Shown one piece after another: positions 14,703 to 25,065 of a stretch of DNA of 64,000 nucleotides. The position numbers were made by a program, and so were the translations under genes. Source of the stretch: Sinotaia quadrata (taxonomy: Eukaryota; Mollusca; Gastropoda; Architaenioglossa; Viviparidae); assembly GCA_028829895.1 (NCBI GenBank), contig CM054182.1:84996046-85060045 (forward strand), written 5' to 3'. A model generated the notes under the pieces. It searched no databases. It had not been told where the DNA came from and worked only from the letters and a program-made list of their open reading frames with translations. Each line of letters begins with the position of its first letter. Within the stretch, counting starts at the first letter, position 1.

Positions 14703-14811
14703 AAAATCTTATCACTAAAAGTCAGGGGAAAGTTTACCCAATGACTTCATAACTCACAAAATCTTATCACTAAAAGTCGGGGGAAAGTTTACCCAATGAC
14801 TTCATAACTCA
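14703..14811. repeat. Direct tandem duplication, about 54 bp x 2
   Basis: Two nearly identical copies beginning AAAATCTTATCACTAAAAGT and ending TTCATAACTCA, differing at about one base in the centre. It sits just beyond the stop of the galactosyltransferase gene, probably in its 3' UTR or flank. Confidence 0.85.
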
Positions 14812-14950
14812 TAATTCATGGATTTTCAAAGTGCTACTGGTGTAAGTATGCCAGTTATTCACTTCATACTTCAACACCTGCTAGTTACTAATGCAGCAAG
14901 TATCATAAGTAAACTCCCTAAAACTACTGACAAAATTAAGTGAAAGCAAC

Positions 14951-17900
14951 TCACCACCAGAGACTGACAAGTTCATTAGGGTTGCCTAGCCTCATAGTAG
15001 CTGGTGGATCCCCAACATTGACTAATATATGGGTATAAAGAGGCAGCTCCTTTATCTCCAATACTGTGTAGTTCATGCCATCAGGATCATTGAGACCATC
15101 AGTCATCCACCGTGAACGCCACCCCAAAAACATTTCATTGCTGTTGATATAATAACAAAATTCCAATGTTTTATAATATGTACAACACCACCCCAGAAAC
15201 ATTTCATTGCTATTGACAAGTAACAAAACTTGAGTGCTTTATAAGATGTATGTATACAACCCCACCCCAGAAACATTTCATTGCTGTTGGCACAATAACA
15301 AAACTCAAGCGCTTTACAATATGTGCACACAATGCCACTCCAGAAACATTTAATTGCTGTTGACATAATAACAAAACTCATGTGTTTTACAAGTTGTACA
15401 CATACAATGGCACCCCAGAAATATTTCATTGCTGTTGGCATAGTAACAAAACTCAAGTGCTTTACAAGGTGTACACATAAAATAACTACTCCAGAAACAG
15501 CTGATTGCTGTTGGCATTATAACAAAACTTGAGTACTTTACAAATGTGTATGCACAATGCCACCCCAGTTCATTGCTGTTGGCATTATAACAAAACTTGA
15601 GTACTTTACAATGTGTACACACAATGCCACCCCAGAAACAGTTCATTGCTGTTGAACTTGATATAAAAATAACTAGAGTGCTTTATAATATGTACACATA
15701 CAATACCACCCTGGAAACATTTCATTGCTTTTGACATAGACATAATAATAAAACTCAAGTACTTTACAATGTGTACACACATAATGCCATCCCAGAAACA
15801 TTTCATTGCTAGTGACATTGATTATATTTATAATAACAAAACTTGAATGCTTTACAATTTGTACACATACTATCAACAAACCACTTGAGACACACATGAA
15901 AACTGAATATAATGAAACAAAATTATGAATTTACAAGCAAAAAGACAAATATAACATCAAAACATTTACAACAAGAAGAAAGCATTAAAAAAAAATACAA
16001 GTAAATGACAATTATTGCAGATGATGTAAAGAAAAAAATGTATTGTTGTCAAGACAGAAAAGACATTTCAGTGCTACCACTGTTCAAAAATCACTTCTTT
16101 GTTGCTTAACTAGAGAAGATATTCTTTGTCAGTGACTGACAAAAAAGACCCCCCCAAACATTTCACTTACATTTCTTGAGCAATCCAGTGTGATTTGTGC
16201 AGGATGTGTTCAGGCCATTCTTCACAATTTACTTTCATTTAAAATATGAGTGATGCTCATTAGTGGCGCTAAGTTTAATTAACTAAACAACAGGATCGTT
16301 GACTTAAAATAAAACAGCAGTATAAATCAACAGCTATATGAATGGGTGTTTTAAAAGGGGAATGCATTCATAAAAAATATATACATAACAGAATATCATC
16401 CCACAATGAAAAGTTTCTAAAGTCAAGAAATGATGGAATTATTAACAAGGAGGTAATAGAAGAAGAAATACAAAGTGAGAAAGAGTTTGAAGAATAAAAT
16501 GCAAGAAAGGCAGCATTACCCATGCTCAGATCTTGACTGTTTAGTATGTCGCACCATTTTGTAGCGACCAATGTGTTCTGGAGGTCGCGTCAGTAGTAAT
16601 CCTGACTCTAGAATTCTGATAACAATACAACAAAATCAATAAAAATTATATAACTGAAAAAAATAATACAAATTCATTTAAACAAGTAGAATTTGATATT
16701 CTACCATCCAATAACCATACCAAAGCTAATCTTAATAAGACACAGTGCATGCATGCTATATTTTATTACAGAGTATTCTATCTATCTATCCCTTAGTCTT
16801 GTCGACTGTTGGGGCACCGCTGATGACCTGACAACCATTTTCCTACATTCCATTCTGTTCTCTGCTAATCTTACCATATTGCTCAGTTTGTCCTGTCCAC
16901 TCTGAGATGGAGTGTTCACTGTACAGTAAATCTTATATTATGGAGCACTTGTTGTACAGTGAACCTTATATTATGGAGCACTCATTGTACAGTGAACCTT
17001 ATGTTATGGAGCACTCGTTGTACAGTGAACCTTATATTATGGAGCACTCATTGTACAGTGAACCTTATATTATGGAGTGCTCATCATAAAGTAGGAATAC
17101 ACTGCATATGCAAATGCACATTTGAGAAAAATTGAACCACTAAGTAAATGCATATTTACAAACTCTGATTTGTAAACCTACTGCAAATTGCTACATAGAC
17201 TACATGCAACTGTACAATGCAGAGATTTCATACATTGACCATAAATATGCAATTGCACCACACTGTAGAGATTAATATAAAGATCATGTATATGCAATTA
17301 TACTATACTGTAGAGATTAATACAATTATACTATATTGTAGAGATTAATACAATTATACTATATTGTAGAGATTTATACAAAGATCATGTATATATAATT
17401 ATACTACACTGTGAAGATTTAACACATATAAATTTATGTATGATTATACTACACTGAGAAGATTTAACACAGATCATGTATATACAATTATACTACACTG
17501 TGAAGATTTAACAAAGATCATATATATATACAACTGTACTACACTGTAGAGATCAAGACAAATGAGTTATACTTATAGTATGTGACAGCACACTGAATTA
17601 TATACACAATAGCGCAACTATAATGGTACTGAAATATTTACATGACATTATGCTATAATGGTACTGCTGATTATAGGACAAGACAGCAGGATACTGGATT
17701 GCATGCAGGACAACATTCTATAAAGATTAAAGTGTACACAACAGCTTACAATAATGACAATAAATTGCAAAATGAGTGCACACTGTATAGATTAGCCTTT
17801 CTCAAGTTTGTAACCATGGAAGAACCCTTGACATAATTTTCACATCTCAGGGAACCCCTGCATAAAAATTACTATATTAGTATATATACAATGCTTATTT

Positions 17901-20900
17901 TTATTATAATCTCTGGGGAACTTCTCATAGAACCCTGGTTAAGAAACCCTGGTAGAGACATTAAAAAGCAAAATAGACCATACCTGGCTGAAAAATCATC
18001 GTCTTCATTTCCCCAACCCCAATAAGAGTTTGAGTATCCATTAATGCGATTGAAGTTTTCACGATTTATGGCAACTACACCACCAGCATAGTTGTAGTAC
18101 ATGACACTGTAATAAAGAACATACATTCCAGTATTTTTTCTTTCTTTTAATTGTGGGTTTGGGGGAGCTGGGAATTGAATGAAAGATTATTATGATCCTT
18201 TGAAAGAAGGATTAACATTTTTCAGTAGCAACTAAATAACCTGAAAATGCAATAATTTCATCCCACATGAACTAGTGATGTAGTGTATAGGTAATGAAGA
18301 ATTATCAAAAAAAAATTCTAGAAAGTGTATCTGGTGCTTTTTATAACCTATTTCAATGAGGAATGCTTTCTTAACTATTAATGCTATTCCTCATCTTCAA
18401 TAAAAATGTGATCACACTCTTCTTCTTTATAAAATAAAAAGTTTCTAGAGAACTGCTTTATTAATAGAATTTAATTTATTAAAACAAGCTTTTCAATGAC
18501 TTGGTTTTAATCATAAACAGTTGTTTTAAAAAACATACAAACAACTTTTCCTGTTTGTAAAGGTCAAGAATAATTTCTTTAAATAATAATGGAATAAAGA
18601 ATGAGTCAAAATCAATTACATAAGTAAAAAGAAGAAAAAGTAATAAACTAGGGCCATTTTACATGGACTTACTGGTATCTCATTTCATTGATGGCTGAAG
18701 CCAAGTGACGAGCATGTTGGTCACACATGTAGAGGTTTTTATCACTCTCCGGAAGCAAGTCAACATCTTGAAATACCATGCAATCAAATTTGTCGAACTT
18801 AAGTGCCTCCTTGTAGCCAATATTCATCAACTTACCTCGGTTGAATGCTTTGTCTGCTGCCTGTGGTAGACAGAATGCTACAGCTTCCACAATTCCAGTT
18901 TTTCATACATACATAACACACACACAGACAAAAGTTTCCATTCTCCTCAGGAAATAAGTGTATATGGTTTGGAGATTTTCTTAAAAAATATCTGTAGAAA
19001 CTTACAAATTCAAAGTACATTTACATTACTTGACTTTAGCAATATATTCATATTTATAAATAGTGAAATAGAACTATAAAAGATTCAATAGAGAAATTCA
19101 GTGAACAGTAAAAACAATAATTCTCTGGTTACACAATGGTTTTAACTGTCCAGATACTTACTAGCTTAGTAACAAAAAATATATACACAACATATTTTTG
19201 ACTGTGAGGATAATTATCTTTTCAATAACAAAAATCTGTACACAATTTAGTTTTTATGTCAAGATAATTATCTTTTCAATAACAAAAGTCTGTACACAAT
19301 TTAGTTTTTATGTCAAGATAATTATCTGTTCAATAACAAAAATCTGTACACAATTTAGTTTTTATGTCAAGATAATTATCTTTTCAATAACAAAAGTCTG
19401 TACACAATTTAGTTTTTATGTCAAGATAATTATCTTTTCAATAACAAAAATCTGTACACAATTTAGTTTTTATGTCAAGATAATAATCTATTCAATAACA
19501 AAAATCTGTACACAATTTAGTTTTTATGTCAAGATAATTATCTTTTCAATAACAAAAATCTGTACACAATTTAGTTTTTATGTCAAGATAATTATCTGTT
19601 CAATAGCAAAAATGTATACAAAACATAGCTTTTACTGTCAAGATAATTATCTTTCAATTAAAAAAAAATATATACAAAACATAGTTTGACTGTCTAGATA
19701 CTTACCTTTTCAAAAAATGAACACAACATAAATTTTGATTATCAAGATTCTTACCTGCTCAATAACAAAAATATGGAAACTTATTTTCTGACGCTGTAGC
19801 ATGGGCAACAGCCTGTTGAGCAGGATCATTAAAAAGTGATAACGATCACGATAAGGGATAATAATAGCAATCTTCTGCCATGCCTGGCAATCACTTGGTG
19901 ACCAAATCCCACCTTTTTGTACTTCTGGATTGTGTGCCAAAATCTCTTCTGCTGTAGCCTCAGAAAAAATGTCTACTTTGACATGCTCTGTTTACAGAAT
20001 TGAATTTGTACAAGTGATTAATGCACAGCAAATGATACATGAATGCATAAGCACATGACATAAATCAGAGACAAGTTCCAAATACCATTTGGGTTTTTAT
20101 TCTTTTAGACATCTGATAATCAGCAATAAGATAATTAAAAATGTATTAATTAATCTTCAGTTCAGGTTTAGTAAGAGAGTTTTAAAATAATAACAAAAGC
20201 AACTGTCCAAGATATCTTAAAAGTATGTAAGAATTAACATAAAGATATATCATCATACACCATACATGATTGCATGCACAAACATCTCACAAACATATGC
20301 ATGCAAGAATGGTTCAAGGTTCAACTGTGTCAACTAAAATAAAATATCATAAAGCCAGTGTTTATTTTAAAATAATATAATACATTTATAACCTCCTGAT
20401 AGGATTAGTACATTTGTCCCGTCATTGATAGGATTAATAAGCTTTGTTCCATTGAAGAAGAAATGCATATATACCTGCATGTAGAATTCTTTAGAATGAC
20501 TATACAGCCATTGAAGGAAAGCAATCTTCACCTCTCTAATTCAGGAGTGTAATGATACATCTAGGTTTCATCACAGATTATTATGCATTGCCAAAAGTCA
20601 TCCTCTTTCCTATGATGTCTCTAAATGTTATGTACAACATTTGTGTCTGCTTCACAGTGAACTAACCTTACTGAATTATGTGATTGTAGATTATAGTTTC
20701 AATACTACCAACACTAATTTTTAACTGAGCGGCCAGTTTTCTTCATGGCAACATAATTTTCGAAGATTAATTGTTCAATGCATCGAATGTTTTGTTCTAT
20801 ATTGCAGTCAGCACAAGTGAATATTTAAGTTACAAAATCATGTGATGATTATCCAAAATTAATTTGTCATTGTTTCAAATATTCTGTTCTGTTATTGCAG

Positions 20901-21103
20901 TCAGTCTTGAATATTCAGGCTCCAAATCTTTGTTTTTAACTTCTTCTACCCAATTATGCAATGGATATTTGCGAAAGACATTCTTCTCCGAACTGAACAA
21001 ACAATTTTCTGTAAGCTATCAGCATTAGTGTAGTAGTAAAGTAAGATCTAATATGATTAGTTACTAATTTACATATTAAAGTGCAGATAAACTTTGAACA
21101 ATC

Positions 21104-21152
<49 letters not shown>

Positions 21153-21696
21153 ATAGTTGAGAAAGCTAGAAGAAATAAGCTTTGGATGTGAGGGAAGGTG
21201 GATGGGATGAAAACTTGTTAACAACACTATATACGTAAATATTTATTTGTTAATTATGAAAGATTCTGTTAAAACACACTTTCAAAATATGTTTATGCTA
21301 ATACTTTAATCAAAGCATGCTTAAATTTTACATGAAATCTGTGTTAAAATTTAAATCACACCAGAAGACTAATTCATTTGAAAATTGCTTATGGTTCTAG
21401 CAAATAATACTATAATGTAGTCAAAGTTAGTTAAATAGTCCTTATATCTTTAGAATTATAGTTCAGAAGAAAAAAATTAAACAAATATTCTCTCACGCAA
21501 TTTATAAATGTCGACTTTGCACTTTCCAACATCTGAGTGCCCAATCTGTGTCATCTGGAGAAGGGTATCTGGCATGGTGTATATGCAATGGCTCTTGTAG
21601 TTAAATAGAGCAAAGCCAAGCAAAGAAAAGTACACAAAGAGTACCACTGGACGTAAATATCTCCGGCATCTTTTGATTCGTGAAGCCAAACTCATT
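14951..21696 (-). CDS. B4GALT: Beta-1,4-galactosyltransferase family glycosyltransferase (complete, six coding exons)
   Basis: Golgi type II membrane enzyme that moves Gal (or GalNAc/GlcNAc in some invertebrates) from a UDP-sugar to a beta-linked acceptor. Coding exons in transcript order: 21695-21497, 19987-19755, 18860-18673, 18106-17984, 16615-16520, 15140-14951. They join in phase to exactly 342 codons plus TGA. Residues 6-15 are basic and 16-33 form the signal anchor. Then come EILAHNPEVQKGG (81-93), IIIPYRDR (108-115), VIEQ, FNRGKLMNIGY, the metal-binding DVD (176-178), YAGGV with Tyr213, INGYSNSYWGWGNEDDD (228-244), RPPEHIGRYKMVRHT, DGLND and LPLYT. Length is normal for the family. Tyr213 aligns with the bovine B4GALT1 residue (Tyr289) that favours UDP-Gal. 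An acceptor-like atgcag ends one base before the ATG, so a non-coding 5' exon is expected upstream. The tail after VNVG is slightly long, and the stop overlaps a GTGAGT. Introns 2, 4 and 5 carry minisatellites. Confidence 0.93.
15121..15890. repeat. Minisatellite of about 73-bp units that includes the exon 6 acceptor
   Basis: About ten copies lie in intron 5 of the galactosyltransferase gene. On the minus strand each unit holds GTTTTGTTATTATG, then YCAACAG, then CAATGAAATGTTTCTGG and GGTGG. The last unit is the real junction: the acceptor CAG at 15143-15141 followed by the first bases of exon 6. Landmarks (the CCCAGAAAC core on the plus strand) lie near 15122, 15192, 15264, 15338, 15413, 15491, 15563, 15631, 15709 and 15790. 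Long open frames here (up to 117 codons) are artefacts of the repeat. Confidence 0.9.
16905..17085. repeat. Minisatellite, 33-bp unit, about five copies
   Basis: It lies in intron 4 of the galactosyltransferase gene. The unit reads ATTATGGAGCACTCATTGTA then CAGTGAACCTT. At 33 bases it keeps a frame open and encodes an 11-residue repeat (LYSEPYIMEHS) on the plus strand. That frame is opposite to the gene and intronic, so it is not called as a protein. Confidence 0.9.
17210..17560. repeat. Degenerate tandem repeat, about 45-bp unit
   Basis: It lies in intron 4 of the galactosyltransferase gene. Repeated elements are TATACTACACTGTGAAGATT, TAACACA, and GATCATGTATATACAATTA, with variable spacing and a shorter sub-repeat near 17310-17375. 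Confidence 0.75.
19145..19765. repeat. 54-bp minisatellite continuous with the exon 2 donor
   Basis: About ten units lie in intron 2 of the galactosyltransferase gene. The core, 19205-19620, is very regular: AAGATAATTATCTTTTCAAT, AACAAAAATCTGTACACAAT, TTAGTTTTTATGTC. On the minus strand the unit contains TTTTTGTTATTGAACAG then ATAATTATCTTGAC. This aligns with the end of exon 2 and its donor (TTTTTGTTATTGAGCAG, gtaagaatcttgat) at roughly 26 of 31 bases. Outer units near 19150 and 19696 are more diverged. The 163-codon plus-strand open frame is an artefact of a unit divisible by three. Confidence 0.88.
21107..21149. repeat. (TG)n microsatellite
   Basis: Uninterrupted TG dinucleotides over about 43 bases, upstream (on the plus axis) of the first intron-exon junction of the galactosyltransferase gene, inside its intron 1. 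Confidence 0.95.
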
Positions 21697-22554
21697 CTGC
21701 ATAAAAAATAAAAATCTTGGTTGATTGTTAATTACAAAGAAAATGAGAATCAATCATGGACAGAATCAAAAACTAAAAGAGTAATTTTTCACTAGACCCT
21801 AAAATCAATGACCTTTTAGAGGTAAATTAAAGTCTCATATAAAAGAATAAATGACAGATGATGTTGAAAATTCCAATCTTACCTTGACAAAAGAAACCCA
21901 AACAAACAGCAGCACATCAAAAGACAAAATAAGAAACAATATGAATGAACAACTAAAAGCGTACATTAAAGAATTTCTTTCTTGTATTTTGTATTTAAAA
22001 AATAAGAAAAGTGAATTTGTATTTACAGCAGGAGCTAGCAAGATACTGCAGCAATACAAGTAGGATGGATGGGTGGCAAGTGTTGATAGGGATGCAAATT
22101 AGGGTTGATACTTACATCTGCACGCCAAAACATGGGATAGTGATTCATATTATTATTTTCTTCTTTCTATCATCACAGTGCTCATTCAATACACTTCAAA
22201 ATCTGCTTTTAAATTCTAATGTTGTTAATGTTATCCAAGCAAAACCAGTAAATAATGTTGAGGTTTTTGGGGTTTTTTTGCTTGGTTGCTTTGCTGTTGC
22301 TCATTTGTCCAGACCAAACATATAACTGAAAAATTACTTTTGCAAGCTAAACTAAGATGGGGAATGGGATAGTGCTCTCAGATGTACCTCACTCCAAACA
22401 GGTACCACAAACCCACAGGTAACTTCAATGGCAAGATATAAATTTGAATCAAACTATTAGTGATGAGGCATAAAGACTAGAAATTAGAAAAATGTTAAAC
22501 AAGAAAGATGTGTGTCAGGATGAATAAGCATGAAGAGTTGGCATAAACAGACTA

Positions 22555-22815
22555 AGCTAAATGGATGTGAAAGGACTGAGCTAAATGGATGGGATGGATG
22601 GAATGAGCTAAATGGATGAGATGAACAGACTAAGCTAAATGAATGGGATGGATGGACTGAGCTAAACGGATGAGATGAACAGACTAAGCTAAATGAATGG
22701 GATGGATGGACTGAGCTAAATGGATGGCAGGGATGGGGTGAGCTAAATTGGTGGGATGGATGGGTTGAGCTAAAATGGATGGCATGAATGGACTGAGCTA
22801 GAAGGATGGGATGGA
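22555..22815. repeat. Tandem repeat of GGATGGATG / GAGCTAAATG modules
   Basis: Imperfect repeats of about 26-28 bases, often alternating in pairs (GATGGACTGAGCTAAATG and GATGAACAGACTAAGCTAAA). Eight to ten modules with indels. Confidence 0.85.
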
Positions 22816-24049
22816 TGCTCAGTAACTAAAAAGTGGCCAGGATTCAGAATAGCTATTTGTAATCCATAGGTGTATTACCATTTCATTATAACTAAAATTG
22901 TAAAAGACCCTGCAAACAGAACTTTCTTTAGTTGAGTATCATTAGAGAGTTGATTGACATAAATAGCGTGCCTGTACGTGTAATTTAGTAGGGCAGCCAT
23001 CCGGAAGAGAGTTACCATGTATTCCAAATTAATCATTATATAATAATGGTTGGTCAAATGTCTAGATATTCCATAAATAATAGCACTGTATTTTACTCTG
23101 GCTCAAATACTCTGGATTTTAATTAACCTTAACTATAATCTCATTCACAAAAGTTGTCAAGTCTTAATTAAACAAGTTAAAGAAGTGAAACATTAATCCT
23201 GAATTTTCGAACTTGTTAGTATAACCATACATTAAATCTTGAGAAAGACATTTTAAAAAAGAACCATCATGTCTTGAAAACGAAATATGCAACATATAGT
23301 AATTTATTTAAATATCAATTAGGTATATTTTATGTCAATGATAAATATGTTATTTTCTTATAGAAGATTGAGTAATTTTTGTAACTGAAGGGAGTGCCCC
23401 CACTTTTCACTTACGTTGAGTACATAAATGTAATAAATATGAATGAATTCAACAGATAAAACATGAAATATACATACATGATTAGTATATATAGTCCTGT
23501 CTAGTTTACTGATCTGTAATCTATTTCTGGCTTCTTATATAATCTTAAAAACAACGAAGTACATGTAGTAGGCCTATGTAAAATTATTCCTCTACTCCTG
23601 TCGGCTGGGGCGGTGTATGCTGTCACGTATTAGTGATTAATAGTGTCATAGTGTATTCTATGACTTCTAGTTCCGAATAAAGTATTTAATTGAATTCTTG
23701 TGAATGGGCATAATTTTGTTTAAAAAAATAACTAACCCGATATGTACTTAGTTACTCACATTTACACTCTGCTAGATTCGATATTTTTAGACCAAGGGAA
23801 GTAACATATACTACACTCTTAGAGTTATCTAGAAACACGCAGTAGTCTGCCACTCAGTAGACAAAAACCGTCTTTATTGTCGCCCAACGTGTGTAAAGGA
23901 ATCACTAATTAAGCGGGTTAACATTTAAAAAAAAAAAGCATTCTTGACTGTAAATAATGCACTTGCCTCTTACAGAAAAAGAAAAAGCACCCATTAACAA
24001 TAGCAAGAGAAAGCGAGGAAGCTTCATGAACAAATAAAAAAGACAGTCT

Positions 24050-25065
24050 TTTCCAACTCTTGGTTTTACTCTGTCTAAGTCAACAGAGGATCAACCAGAG
24101 GCCTCTTCAAGTACGTTTGCCAATAGACCTTTCCCACCCCCCACCCCCACCCCGAACAGATTGCTGGAGATAAGGATAGGTTTCAATTTCTGGATGGCAG
24201 CTGAAACTGAGCCGGAAGTTCAGTTACTTATCAAAATAGATATTCTGGGTCCAGAATATCAAAATGACATTGGGTTATGGCGAAACATTACCAATGAAGT
24301 GCATGATTTTTTGTATAATATAGACCCTATGGAATGACAATAATTTAAGGGTGATTTTTCGGCGCCAAGCAGGCAGTATGAAGATCGTAAAATAAATGTT
24401 TCCCATTCCATGATCTTTCGAAAACATGTTAAGTGGTGAACAAATCAAAAGAGAATGGCTCATATACTCTCCATCCACAGGAAGCATATACTGTTTTCCA
24501 TGCATCCTATTTGGTGAAACAACTGATTGGAAGAATGCTTTGCAGAGAATGAAATGCATGAGGACAGTGCAACACATATAACAGACACTGATTAGTAGAT
24601 GACGCACACACGGTCCGTATCGACAGCTCTTTGGAAATTCAGTTCAACAAATAAAAAGAATACTGGATCAAAGTTCTGCCAAGAGCAGTGTCAGTAATCA
24701 AATTCCTCCCAACACGTGGATTAGTTTTTCACGGTGATACAGAACTCCTTGGTTCTCAACATAATGGCAACTACTTGGGAATGGAGCTAATCGTGGAGTA
24801 CGCCTTTTTAAAGTTCTCATTTAGCAAATATGGTAATCATGGTCGAAGAAAACCCACTTATTTTTCTTCCACAGTTTGCGAAGAAGTTATTGAAATAATG
24901 TGCTAAAAGCTATTGTAAAAGAAATCCAGGAAGCCAAGTATTTTCCTCTGAGGGCTGATTTGACACAAGACTTATCTCACATTGACCAACTGACTGTAGT
25001 GCTTAGATATGTTGGAGTGTCAGATGGTGAAGTGGTAGAACGTTTTCTTACATTGACCAACTAAT
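24050..25065 (+). pseudogene. Decayed hAT-like (DUF4371 / ZMYM1-type) transposase
   Basis: Broken reading frames in order match a domesticated-type hAT transposase of the TTF zinc finger plus DUF4371 family. The first piece, near 24235-24330, reads PEYQNDIGLWRN and ends in a stop. Near 24440-24560 comes the TTF-like piece REWLIYSPSTGSIYCFPCIL FGETTDWKNA. At 24688-24906 comes VIKFLPTRGLVFHGD, SQHNGNYLG, KYGNHGR and TYFSSTVCEEVIE. At 24905-25063 comes KAIVKEIQEAKYF, DLSHIDQLTVVLRYVG and VERFLTL. At least three frame changes and several stops separate these pieces, and the catalytic RNase-H end is missing. It is a fossil of a DNA transposon, not an active gene; terminal repeats were not found. 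Confidence 0.82.

Larger units (their letters stand above)
3449..14950. other. Intergenic / 3' UTR region without a recognisable gene
   Basis: It lies between the stop of the MPP-type gene (plus strand) and the stop of the galactosyltransferase gene (minus strand), so the two genes converge here. I see AT-rich sequence, several AATAAA-like signals on both strands (for example near 8251 plus, and TTTATT motifs near 13105 and 13193 for the minus gene), three minisatellite stretches listed separately and a G-rich patch. Open frames of up to 100 codons (such as 7609-7911) show no protein family and no splice context and are treated as chance. Confidence 0.6.

Noticed and set aside
15103..15456. 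117-codon minus-strand ORF (and neighbours to 15897)
   Set aside because: It is produced by the 73-base array; its frame differs from that of the true exon 6 and it carries no family motif.
16907..17089. Repeat protein LYSEPYIMEHS
   Set aside because: It is a 33-base minisatellite in an intron, antisense to the gene, with no sign of expression.
19198..19689. 163-codon plus-strand ORF with an 18-residue repeat
   Set aside because: The 54-base unit is a multiple of three, so any stop-free frame stays open. It is antisense and intronic to the galactosyltransferase gene and has no start or splice context.
24275..24607. 110-codon minus-strand ORF
   Set aside because: It is antisense to the recognisable transposase relic on the plus strand.
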